Assembly: GCA_036526135.1 (NCBI GenBank) | Contig: DATCZA010000032.1 | Coordinates: 1-22,735 of the forward strand | Direction of reading: 5' to 3' | Source of the DNA: UBA2965 sp036526135 | GTDB lineage: Bacteria > Pseudomonadota > Gammaproteobacteria > Pseudomonadales > Azotimanducaceae | Length of the DNA stretch: 22,735 bases | Part shown: one piece after another, positions 8,196 through 15,517 of the stretch | Layout: the number at the start of each line of letters is the position of its first letter | Numbering within the stretch: the stretch's first letter is position 1 | Notes under the pieces: generated by a model | Seen by the model: the letters and a program-made list of their open reading frames with translations, nothing else | The model's database searches: none | Told to the model about the DNA's origin: nothing | Made by a program: the position numbers and the translations under genes

Positions 8196-9437
8196 TCAGG
8201 CAAGCCACTCCTCGGGAATGTTGTCCTCCACGAGCTGCCGGATGCTGATGTTCCTGATCCCGTGCTCGCTGCCCACCTCGACCGCGAGCTCGGACTTGTC
8301 GTTGGTTCGGGCAAACACGAACGCGTTCGGATAGCTCTGCTTGAGCCACAGCGCCGTGCGCAGATTGTCCTCGGCCCGGCCGGTGCCGAGGATCACCGTC
8401 GGCGAGTCCTTGGAGAGATCGACGGAGGCGGCCAGGGACCGCCAGACCTCCGGGTGGGAGATGTCCCCCTGCAATACCACCCGTCGGTAGTTGCCGCCCA
8501 GCCGACGCTGCTCTTCGGCGACCATCACCCGCCGGTCCGCGTCGACGTCGATGATCGCCACGGTGTCCAGCTCGTCCCGGGCCAGATTCTGCAGCTCCTC
8601 TAGGATGGTCTGGCCGAAGCGGCCGAAGCCGGCCAGCACCACGACGTCGCGGTGTTCGGTCTTCTCGAAATGGCCGATGAGCTGTTGCTTCACGAGGCTG
8701 GCCGCCGCCAGGTGATAGGAGTTGAACGTGATGCACAGGCGGCCGACGGTGGTTGCCTCCATTGATCGCAGGAACCGCAGCCGCTGGCAGTGAAGAACGA
8801 GCCGTGATTCGAGATGGGGGAAGCGCCGCAGCATCTTGCTTGCCGCCTCGAAGGACTGGAAGTCGCTGTCGCCGAGCAGGACGACGCGAGCCGCGCGGTC
8901 CAGGCGCAGCCCGTTCTGGACGAAGTCGTGAGTGATGTTGCCGATTACGACGCGCACGTCGAACGCCTGGGCCAGTTCCTGCTCGCGCACGGGGTCGACG
9001 TGTTCGTCCACGACCACGACTGGGGTCGACGGGTGACTCCCCCGCAGCACGCGCAGGTAGCTGATGGTGAGCTCGCCCGCGCCCACGATGACGACGTGGT
9101 CGTGCAGGCGTCGCATCTGCCAACGGTGCGGCGCCATCACGCGGACCAGGGCCTCGATGACGGCCGAGGCCGTCAGCAGAGGCGCTCCGAAGTAGGCGAT
9201 CCAGAGCATGGCTCGGCCCAGCAGCGGGCCGGACGCCGGCGTGCCGATGTCCAGCCCGCCCACCACGAACAGCCCGAGGCTGTAGTAGGCCTTGGTCAAC
9301 AGATCGGCCTGGGCCACGTCGGGCCGCTCTGAGGGCGCGACGCCTGTGGCAAATCCCGCGAAACCGAGCAGAAACAGAATGAGGGCCGCCGGCCAGCGCC
9401 AGCCGATCCGGGGCGTGGCAAGTGTCTGGAGGTTCAT
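8196..9437 (-). CDS. Two-RCK (TrkA-N) domain membrane protein, ion-channel-like
   Basis: A 413-residue protein with a channel-like N-terminus and two NAD-binding RCK/TrkA-N domains. Hydrophobic segments lie at about 15-35 and 72-98, with a shorter amphipathic segment at about 46-66 between them, the TM-pore helix-TM layout of K+ channels. Where potassium channels have a TVGYGD-like filter, this one reads VVGGLDIG (58-65). The first RCK domain begins VVIVGAGELT (115-124); the second begins LAGFGRFG (268-275) with a nucleotide-binding acidic strand IIDVDAD. It may be a ligand-gated cation channel or transport regulator. It lies 43 bp downstream of the amidohydrolase on the same strand; only weak Shine-Dalgarno sequence precedes the ATG. 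Confidence 0.87.
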   Translation of the reverse strand: MNLQTLATPRIGWRWPAALILFLLGFAGFATGVAPSERPDVAQADLLTKAYYSLGLFVVGGLDIGTPASGPLLGRAMLWIAYFGAPLLTASAVIEALVRVMAPHRWQMRRLHDHVVIVGAGELTISYLRVLRGSHPSTPVVVVDEHVDPVREQELAQAFDVRVVIGNITHDFVQNGLRLDRAARVVLLGDSDFQSFEAASKMLRRFPHLESRLVLHCQRLRFLRSMEATTVGRLCITFNSYHLAAASLVKQQLIGHFEKTEHRDVVVLAGFGRFGQTILEELQNLARDELDTVAIIDVDADRRVMVAEEQRRLGGNYRRVVLQGDISHPEVWRSLAASVDLSKDSPTVILGTGRAEDNLRTALWLKQSYPNAFVFARTNDKSELAVEVGSEHGIRNISIRQLVEDNIPEEWLA

Positions 9438-9480
9438 CCAGCGGGACCGGTCATGCCAGCCCCGGGTGTCGCTGGTGCTT

Positions 9481-10857
9481 TCAGCCGCTGGACTCCAGGA
9501 GAACGGCCGCCTGCCGCTGACGCTCGGGGTCTGCGGCTCTTGCCGCCAGCTCCTCCTGCAGCGCGTCGGGTGAGGCCTGGTAAGGATTGTCCACGGCGAG
9601 GCGGCGGTGCACGACGCCGTCCTTCATGACCGCCGTGATGCGGTCGTGATCCTGCACCACGGTGATGTCTTCCAGGGGGTCGCCGTCGACGATCACCAGG
9701 TCGGCTAGCTTGCCTTCCTCCAGCGTTCCGAGCATGCCGGAGGGATCGACCGCCGCGCCGCCGTCCCGGGTTGCGCACAGCAGCGCCTCCGCCGGCGACA
9801 GGCCAAAGAGCTCGACGAAGTACTGGAGGTCCTTGGCGTAGGTGCCGTGAGGCGTGATGCTCAGGCCGTAGTCCCCGCCGATGAGGACCCGCACGCCGGC
9901 TTCGCGAAGGCGTCGGACGGCGTTCTTGGTCGCTTCCACCTCCTGCTCGTAGAACTTGTACCTCTGCGACCCCGGGGGCGAGCCGAGCTCCGCGGCGTGG
10001 CGCAGAAAGGCCAGCTCCCAGGCGATGGCGGGACCAACGAACAGGCGCTCTCTGCTTCGTTTCAGCATGTCCAGGGCCTCGTCGTCGAGGTAGTTGGCGT
10101 GCCCGATGAAATCGATCCCGAACCGCACGGCCTGCTTCACCGCCGCGGCAGACCTCGAATGGCAGGCGACCCGCATGCCGCGCCGGTGGGCCTCGTCGAC
10201 GGCTGCCGCGACTTCCTCGTCGGTATACGTCAGCTCCCCGGGCGGGGCGTGCCCGCCGGGCCCCTCGCCGTCCAGGAACAGCTTGACCACGTTGCCGCGG
10301 TTCTTGCGGATGGTTCGCACGGCCTTGCGCACGGCCCAGGGCCCATCGGCCAGCATGCCGAGGCCTTCCATCTGGGGCTTGAAATAGTCCGGGTGAAGAT
10401 CGGCATTGCTCGACGTCGCCCCCACGTCCCGGCTCGACGCCTCCAGGCGCGGCCCCGGTATTCTGCCCGCATCGATGGCATCGCGGAGAAAGACGTCGAT
10501 TCGGTGCACGGATCCGAAGCTGATGGCCGACGTGAAGCCCGAGCCGAGCATCAGACGGGCATTTGCCACGGCGTGGATCATGGCGTCCTCCACCGGAGAC
10601 TTGTCCAGCTCGGTGGGGCCGTTGTTGGAGTAGGAAAGGTGAGAATGGGACTCCGTCATGCCGGGCATGACGAACTGCCCGTGGAGGTCGACGCGGGGCA
10701 CGTCGTCGGCCACGGCGGGCAGATCGCAGCCCGGGCCGGCGTAGCGGATGGTGCGGCCCTCGATCCAGACGGCTCCGTCGGCGAAGACCTCGTCGCTCAC
10801 TCCGGGAAAGAGTCGCGCGTTGGTCAGCAGCAGCTGGTTGGGTTGGCTCTTGCTCAT
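9481..10857 (-). CDS. Amidohydrolase family protein (imidazolonepropionase/prolidase-like)
   Basis: A 458-residue metal-dependent hydrolase of the amidohydrolase superfamily. The first metal motif is H71-x-H73 within TESHSHL (the residue two before H71 is E rather than the common D), with K192 in VKLFLDG as the possible carboxylated bridging lysine, H233 in ACHS, H253 in IGHANYL and D329 in IGGDYG. The C-terminal LGTLEEGKLADLVIVDGDP closes the composite beta-sandwich typical of the family. Members hydrolyse amide, imide or other C-N bonds, some peptides or ring compounds. There is no signal peptide, so it is cytoplasmic. A strong GGAGG lies five bases before the ATG. It is first of two minus-strand genes. 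Substrate unknown. Confidence 0.93.
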   Translation of the reverse strand: MSKSQPNQLLLTNARLFPGVSDEVFADGAVWIEGRTIRYAGPGCDLPAVADDVPRVDLHGQFVMPGMTESHSHLSYSNNGPTELDKSPVEDAMIHAVANARLMLGSGFTSAISFGSVHRIDVFLRDAIDAGRIPGPRLEASSRDVGATSSNADLHPDYFKPQMEGLGMLADGPWAVRKAVRTIRKNRGNVVKLFLDGEGPGGHAPPGELTYTDEEVAAAVDEAHRRGMRVACHSRSAAAVKQAVRFGIDFIGHANYLDDEALDMLKRSRERLFVGPAIAWELAFLRHAAELGSPPGSQRYKFYEQEVEATKNAVRRLREAGVRVLIGGDYGLSITPHGTYAKDLQYFVELFGLSPAEALLCATRDGGAAVDPSGMLGTLEEGKLADLVIVDGDPLEDITVVQDHDRITAVMKDGVVHRRLAVDNPYQASPDALQEELAARAADPERQRQAAVLLESSG

Positions 10858-10950
10858 GTCTGCCTCCGATTGCCGCGGTGGTTCCGCCAGACCGTGGGAA
10901 AAGCTTAAACCACGATGCCGGGCCTTGGTAGCGGCTCAGATCCAGAGCGT

Positions 10951-10956
10951 TACAAT
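10951..10956 (+). promoter_or_regulatory. putative -10 element (TACAAT) for the acyl-CoA gene cluster
   Basis: TACAAT, followed by G, matches five of six -10 bases and lies 32 bp before the hydratase ATG in the 131-bp divergent gap. A TTGGTA at 10925-10930 resembles a -35, but the spacer is 20 bp, longer than usual. It would give a leader that includes the purine-rich Shine-Dalgarno before 10989. Confidence 0.35.
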
Positions 10957-10988
10957 GGACCCCGTCAGCAGTCCTTGGGGGAGGGTTC

Positions 10989-11765
10989 ATGACACCCGAA
11001 TTGGTGAAGACGGAATTGCGGCCGGACGGCATCGCCGTGGTGACCATCGATAATCCGCCGGTCAATGCTCACAGCGGTCAGGTGCTCACCGAGATGGCGT
11101 GGACGTTCGATGCCATCAGCGACCAGGACGAAGCACGGGTAGTTGTGCTCACGGGCGCGGGGAAGGTCTTCTGCGCGGGCGCGGACATCAAGTCCCGCTC
11201 CGGACGCGCACCTGAACCCGGCGATCACTGGCAGAGCAGCCGGGCGGCCCGGGAGGCTTACCACAGCGTGCGCGAATGCGTGAAGCCCGTGATCGGGGCG
11301 CTCAACGGGCCGGCCCTTGGCGGCGGCCTGGCCTTTGCCGCTTCCTGCGACATGCTGATCGCTGCCGAGACCGCCTGTCTTGGCCTGCCCGAGATCGACG
11401 TGGGCCTGCTCGGTGGCGGGCGTCATGCCCAGCGGCTGTTCGGCCACTCCCGGCTGCGGCGTATGATGCTCACCGGATATCGGGTATACGGTCCGGAGCT
11501 CTACCGGCTCGGCATCGTGGAGGCCTGCGTGGCCCCGGATGCGCTCATGGACGAGGCGCTCGCCCTCGCGGCCGAGGTCGCGGCCAAGAGCCCCATCGCC
11601 ATCCGGCTTGCCAAGCACGCGCTCAACACCATCGAGGAGCTGAGCCTTCGCGACGGTTACCGCTTCGAGCAGACCATGACCGGACAGCTGGCTAAGACCG
11701 AGGATTCGAAGGAAGCCATGCGGGCATTCGTGGAGAAACGCAAACCTCAGTTCAAAGGCCGCTGA
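10989..11765 (+). CDS. Enoyl-CoA hydratase/isomerase family protein
   Basis: A 258-residue crotonase-fold protein of normal family length. The oxyanion-hole and CoA-binding segments are clear: FCAGADIK (61-68) and NGPALGGG (106-113). Of the two catalytic glutamates of mitochondrial enoyl-CoA hydratase, the one matching E164 is kept (E135 in LGLPEIDVG), while the position matching E144 is A115. A single-Glu crotonase may be an isomerase, hydrolase, decarboxylase-type or unusual hydratase rather than a classical hydratase. It opens a plus-strand cluster with acyl-CoA dehydrogenases and a thiolase-like protein, which supports a CoA-thioester substrate. GGGGGAGGG precedes the ATG. Confidence 0.92.
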   Translation: MTPELVKTELRPDGIAVVTIDNPPVNAHSGQVLTEMAWTFDAISDQDEARVVVLTGAGKVFCAGADIKSRSGRAPEPGDHWQSSRAAREAYHSVRECVKPVIGALNGPALGGGLAFAASCDMLIAAETACLGLPEIDVGLLGGGRHAQRLFGHSRLRRMMLTGYRVYGPELYRLGIVEACVAPDALMDEALALAAEVAAKSPIAIRLAKHALNTIEELSLRDGYRFEQTMTGQLAKTEDSKEAMRAFVEKRKPQFKGR

Positions 11766-11797
11766 AGGCTCGGCTCGTCTGATACAGGGAGAATGAA

Positions 11798-12655
11798 ATG
11801 AAGATAGGGGCGGTCTTTCCGCATCTGGAGATCGGCAGCGATCCGGCGGTCCTTCGCGACTGGGCCCAGACCGCCGAGGATCTCGGCTACAGCCACCTTC
11901 TGGCCTACGATCACGTGCTGGGCGCGGTGCACGCTGGGCGTGAGCCCGCGCTGTGGGGGCCTTACACGGAAGAGTCGGCTTTCCATGAGCCGTTCGTGCT
12001 CTTCGGATATTTTGCGGCAGTGACCCGCCGGGTCGAGCTGGTCACCGGGGTCATCATCCTGCCCCAGCGGCAGACGGCGCTGGTGGCCAAGCAGGCGGCG
12101 GAGATCGACATCCTCTCCGGCGGGCGGCTCAGGCTCGGCGTGGGCACCGGCTGGAACTACGTGGAGTACGACAGCCTCGGGGAGAACTTCGCCAATCGGG
12201 GCAAGCGTCAGGAAGAGCAGATCGAGGTGCTGCGAAGCCTCTGGGCGGAGCCGGTGATCGATTACTCGGGCAACTATCATCGCATCGAGCGCGCGGGCCT
12301 GAAGCCGCTGCCCGGCCGCCGGATACCCATCTGGCTGGGCGGGTTCTCGGACGTCGCCTACCGCCGCGCCGCACGGATGGGTGACGGGTTCATCTTCGGC
12401 GGCAGCATCAAGGATGGGCTTGCCGGCCTCGGGAAGATCCGGGGCTTCCTCGCCGAGGCGGGCAGGGAGCAGGCCGGCTTCGGCATCGAGGCGATGGTCA
12501 ATTACGGCGCGGGGCCCGACCGCTGGCGCGCGGACCTGGAGGCCTGGGAGGCAGCCGGGGCGGACTACGTCTCCATGCGTGGCATGGATGCCGGACTCGA
12601 GACGCCGCAGGATCACATCGATGCGCTCAGACGTTACTGGGAAGCCGTATCGTGA
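11798..12655 (+). CDS. LLM class flavin/F420-dependent oxidoreductase
   Basis: A 285-residue TIM-barrel protein of the luciferase-like monooxygenase superfamily, subgroup often annotated as TIGR03619 F420-dependent. Evidence is the N-terminal barrel strand MKIGAVFPH, YDHVLG near 37-42, the strongly conserved ILSGGRLRLGVGTGWN (105-120), and the later RRIPIWLGG strand. Members use F420 or FMN to reduce or monooxygenate small molecules. Nothing in the window makes F420, so the cofactor is open. A clear GGGAG lies six bases before the ATG, and the gene starts 32 bp after the hydratase stop, consistent with one operon. A related but distinct paralogue lies at 17830-18711 on the other strand. Confidence 0.92.
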   Translation: MKIGAVFPHLEIGSDPAVLRDWAQTAEDLGYSHLLAYDHVLGAVHAGREPALWGPYTEESAFHEPFVLFGYFAAVTRRVELVTGVIILPQRQTALVAKQAAEIDILSGGRLRLGVGTGWNYVEYDSLGENFANRGKRQEEQIEVLRSLWAEPVIDYSGNYHRIERAGLKPLPGRRIPIWLGGFSDVAYRRAARMGDGFIFGGSIKDGLAGLGKIRGFLAEAGREQAGFGIEAMVNYGAGPDRWRADLEAWEAAGADYVSMRGMDAGLETPQDHIDALRRYWEAVS

Positions 12656-12701
12656 GTTGCCGGAGGGGCGATTGCGTCATGACCGAGCCCTTTGGACAGG
12701 C

Positions 12702-12707
12702 TAGAAT
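12702..12707 (+). promoter_or_regulatory. putative internal -10 element (TAGAAT) before the dehydrogenase pair
   Basis: TAGAAT followed by G sits in the 82-bp gap between the LLM gene and the first acyl-CoA dehydrogenase, 30 bp before its ATG. The gap is the longest within this run apart from that before the final reductase. No -35 at proper spacing is seen. It may allow separate expression of the dehydrogenase-aldolase block. Confidence 0.28.
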
Positions 12708-12737
12708 GAGCGGTTGCTGTCTGGGAAAAGGGATGCA

Positions 12738-13922
12738 ATGAGCGATCTGGAAGCTTTCCGCCTCGAGACCCGTGAGTGGCTCGAGGCCAATTGCCCGCCG
12801 GGTGTCCGCAACCGGCCCGGAGAGGTGGTCTGGGGCGGGCGCCGCTGCCAGTTTCCGAACGAGGATGCAAAAATCTGGCTCGAGCGCATGGTCGAGAAGG
12901 GCTGGACCGTGCCCACCTGGCCCAAGCCTTATGGCGGGGCCGGCCTGAACGACGAGGAGGCGAAAGTTCTGCGCCAGGAGATGGCGCGCATCGAAGCCAA
13001 CGCGCCGCTGTTCTCGTTCGGCATCGCCATGCTCGCCCCGGCGCTGATGGAGTTCGCCTCTGAAGAGCAGCAGCTCGAGCACCTGCCGCCCATCGCCCGC
13101 GGCGATTTCCGCTGGTGTCAGGGCTACAGCGAGCCGGGGGCCGGTTCCGACCTCGCGTCGCTTCGCTGCAGGGCCGTGCGGGACGGCGACCACTACGTGG
13201 TGAACGGCTCCAAGATCTGGACCTCGGACGCGGACGTTTCCGACTGGATTTTCTGCCTGGTGCGCACCGATCCCGACGTGCCCAAGCACGAGGGGATCAG
13301 CTTCCTCCTGATCGACATGGAAACACCCGGTGTCTCCGTCACCCCCATCGAGCTGATCAGCGGCGCCTCGCCCTTCTGTCAGACCTTTTTCGACGACGTG
13401 CGGGTCCCCGCGGCCAACCTCATCGGCGAGGAGAACAAGGGCTGGACCATCGCCAAGCGGCTGCTTCAGCACGAGCGCGCCATGCTTGGCGAGACCGCCA
13501 CGCGCCGGGGCGGCGCCAACCGTAAAGGACTGGTGGAGGTGGCGCGGGACGCCCTGCGTGCGCCGGATGGCCCGCTGCCCGACGCTGCCGTGCGCGAGGA
13601 GATTGCTCAGTTCGACATGGACCGCATGTGCTACGGCGCGACGTTTCAGCGCAGCGCCGACGCGGCCAGAGCCGGCCGCGGTCCCGGGCCGGAGACCTCG
13701 ATGTTCAAGCTCTATCTTTCCGAGCTGAACCAGCGCGGGGCCGACCTGCGTCAGCGCATCGTCGGCGCCGATGGGCTCGGCTGGGCCGGCGAGGGGTTCG
13801 ATGCGGACGAGCTGCAGATCACCCGTGAGTGGCTCTACGGGCGTGCGGCCACCATCCTGGGCGGGACCTCGGAGATTCAGATGAACATCATCGCCAAGCG
13901 CGTGCTTGGCCTGCCGGATTAG
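12738..13922 (+). CDS. Acyl-CoA dehydrogenase family protein, first subunit of a tandem pair
   Basis: A 394-residue FAD flavoprotein that would introduce a 2,3-double bond into an acyl-CoA. It carries the FAD/substrate signature QGYSEPGAGSD (128-138), KIWTS (159-163) and the C-terminal ILGGTSEIQMNIIAKRVLG. The position matching MCAD E376 is G375, but E246 in QHERAML lies where isovaleryl-CoA dehydrogenase keeps its base. An in-frame TTG at 12714 would add eight residues; I chose the ATG at 12738, which has AAGGGA upstream. A second, more diverged dehydrogenase begins five bases after its stop. Such adjacent unlike pairs often form alpha2beta2 heterotetramers in steroid degradation (ChsE-type), suggesting a polycyclic or bulky substrate. 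Confidence 0.94.
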   Translation: MSDLEAFRLETREWLEANCPPGVRNRPGEVVWGGRRCQFPNEDAKIWLERMVEKGWTVPTWPKPYGGAGLNDEEAKVLRQEMARIEANAPLFSFGIAMLAPALMEFASEEQQLEHLPPIARGDFRWCQGYSEPGAGSDLASLRCRAVRDGDHYVVNGSKIWTSDADVSDWIFCLVRTDPDVPKHEGISFLLIDMETPGVSVTPIELISGASPFCQTFFDDVRVPAANLIGEENKGWTIAKRLLQHERAMLGETATRRGGANRKGLVEVARDALRAPDGPLPDAAVREEIAQFDMDRMCYGATFQRSADAARAGRGPGPETSMFKLYLSELNQRGADLRQRIVGADGLGWAGEGFDADELQITREWLYGRAATILGGTSEIQMNIIAKRVLGLPD

Positions 13923-13927
13923 CCGCC

Positions 13928-15064
13928 GTGGTTCTGGTACTCAGCGAAGAGCAGGAACTGCTGCGGGACAGCGCCAGGGATTTCGCCGGCAACGCCATCG
14001 AGGTCGACTGGTTGCGGAAAGTGCGGGAACAGGGCGCCGCCGGTTTCGATCGGGACGTCTGGCGGCAGATGGCCGAGCTCGGCTGGACGGCGATCCCGTT
14101 TGCCGAAGAGGTCGGCGGGCTCGGCCTCGGCTACGCGGAGGCCGGCGTGGTGCTCGAGGAGCTCGGCAAGGCGCTGGCGGTGACGCCCTACCTGTCCAGC
14201 GTGGTGCTAGGCGGCGGCGCCGTAGACCTCGGCGGCAGTGCCGAGCAGAAGGCCGAGATCCTTCCCGGCGTCTGCGATGGCACGACGCTGCTGACGCTCG
14301 CCTACCAGGAGACCGCCCGTCACGATCCCTACGCCATCGAGACGAGCGCCGTGAAAACCGATGGCCAGTGGGTGCTCAACGGCCGCAAGCAGCTGGTTCT
14401 GGACGGCGGCAGCGCGGACCGGATCGTGGTCGCGGCAAGGTCGAGCGGGGCGCCCGGCGATCGGTCGGGGCTGACCCTGTTCCTGGTCGACGCGGGCGCC
14501 GCCGGGCTCGACGTGAAGCCGGGCCTGCTGCTCGACAGCCGCAGCGCGGCTCACGTGGCCCTGAACGACGTGACCGTGGGCGAGGATGCCGTGATCGGCG
14601 AGGTCGACGGTGGTGCCGAGATTCTCGACCGGGTCTTCGAGCGCGCGGCGGTGGCGCTCTCGGCCGAGATGCTCGGAGGCATCCAGGAAGCCTTCGACCG
14701 GACCGTCGAGTATCTCAAGGAACGCGAGCAGTTCGGCGCGAAGATCGGTTCCTTTCAGGGCTTGAAGCACCGCGCGGCCCGCTGGTTCTGTGAGGTGGAG
14801 CTGACCCGCTCCATCGTCATGCAGGCGCTGCGCGCCATCGATGACGGCGCTGAAAACCTCGCCGAGATCGTGAGCACCTGCAAGGCGAGGGCTTCGGATG
14901 CCTTCCGGCTTTCGGGCCAGGAAGGGATACAGATGCACGGCGGCATGGGCGTGACGGACGAGGCGGACATCGGCTTCTTCTTGAAGCGCGCCCGGGTCTC
15001 GGAGCTGCTGCTCGGGGACTCGGCCTTCCATCGCAACCAATTTGCTGAGTTAAAGGGCTATTAG
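13928..15064 (+). CDS. Acyl-CoA dehydrogenase family protein, second subunit of a tandem pair
   Basis: A 378-residue acyl-CoA dehydrogenase-fold protein. The N-terminal helix SEEQELLRDSARDFA and the middle MAELGWTAIPFAEEVGGLGLG are typical. The EPGAGSD segment is replaced by a degenerate YQETARHDPY, and the KIWTS strand by KQLVLDG. EREQFGAKIGSFQGLKH (265-281) and IQMHGGMG (334-341) keep the FAD-contacting C-terminal helices; E238 stands in the helix-G base position. The C-terminus lacks GGTSEIQ. This pattern fits the partner subunit of a heteromeric dehydrogenase. The start is a GTG at 13928, five bases after the previous stop, because homology begins there; the frame is open further upstream inside the preceding gene. 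Its ribosome site is poor, so coupling is likely. Confidence 0.92.
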   Translation: MVLVLSEEQELLRDSARDFAGNAIEVDWLRKVREQGAAGFDRDVWRQMAELGWTAIPFAEEVGGLGLGYAEAGVVLEELGKALAVTPYLSSVVLGGGAVDLGGSAEQKAEILPGVCDGTTLLTLAYQETARHDPYAIETSAVKTDGQWVLNGRKQLVLDGGSADRIVVAARSSGAPGDRSGLTLFLVDAGAAGLDVKPGLLLDSRSAAHVALNDVTVGEDAVIGEVDGGAEILDRVFERAAVALSAEMLGGIQEAFDRTVEYLKEREQFGAKIGSFQGLKHRAARWFCEVELTRSIVMQALRAIDDGAENLAEIVSTCKARASDAFRLSGQEGIQMHGGMGVTDEADIGFFLKRARVSELLLGDSAFHRNQFAELKGY

Positions 15065-15080
15065 CCCGACTGGAGGTGAC

Positions 15081-15506
15081 ATGACCCAGGTTTCCATCAA
15101 CGACAACGTGCTGGAGCTGTCGGCGGAAGGGCCGCGGCTCAAAGGCATGCGCTGCAAGACCTGCGGCAACCACGTTTTTCCGTTTCAGAAGGGCTGCCCG
15201 AAGTGCGCGGGCACCGACGTGGAGCCCGTGGATCTAGACACCCGCGGCACGCTGTGGGCCTGGACGATCCAGGGTTTTCCGCCCAAGGCCCCTCCCTATC
15301 TGGGTGAAGCCGATCCGGAAAAGTTCAAACCCTATGGCGTGGGCTACGTCGAGATTCCCGGGCAGACCAAGGTCGAGGCCCGGTTGACCGAGTCGGACCC
15401 GACGAAGCTCAAGGAGGGCATGGAGATGGAGCTGACGGTGGAGCCCATCAGCAAAGACGAAGACGGTAACGACATCGTCACCTACGCATTCAAACCGGTC
15501 GAGTAA
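15081..15506 (+). CDS. DUF35 zinc-ribbon/OB-fold protein (thiolase-partner subunit)
   Basis: A 141-residue protein with an N-terminal rubredoxin-like zinc ribbon, C25-x2-C28 and C39-x2-C42, then an OB-fold beginning at GTLWAWTIQ with PYGVGYVEIP in the middle. This is the DUF35 architecture. DUF35 proteins bind thiolase-superfamily proteins and help present acyl-CoA substrates, as in ChsH2-Ltp2 of steroid side-chain cleavage or in archaeal HMG-CoA synthase complexes. The gene starts 17 bp after the dehydrogenase and ends 12 bp before the thiolase-like gene, its obvious partner. A near-perfect GGAGGTGA (15072-15079) precedes the ATG, suggesting strong translation. No MaoC hydratase domain is fused, unlike ChsH2. 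Confidence 0.95.
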   Translation: MTQVSINDNVLELSAEGPRLKGMRCKTCGNHVFPFQKGCPKCAGTDVEPVDLDTRGTLWAWTIQGFPPKAPPYLGEADPEKFKPYGVGYVEIPGQTKVEARLTESDPTKLKEGMEMELTVEPISKDEDGNDIVTYAFKPVE

Positions 15507-15517
15507 GGAGAGAAACC

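Noticed and set aside
8814..9332. A 172-codon plus-strand frame opposite the RCK protein
   Set aside because: It is antisense to a clear two-domain protein and has no start signal or domain of its own.
9434..11065. A 543-codon minus-strand frame overlapping the amidohydrolase
   Set aside because: It is Arg/Gly/Ala-rich without domains and crosses the divergent promoter into the hydratase gene; the amidohydrolase frame carries the metal ligands.
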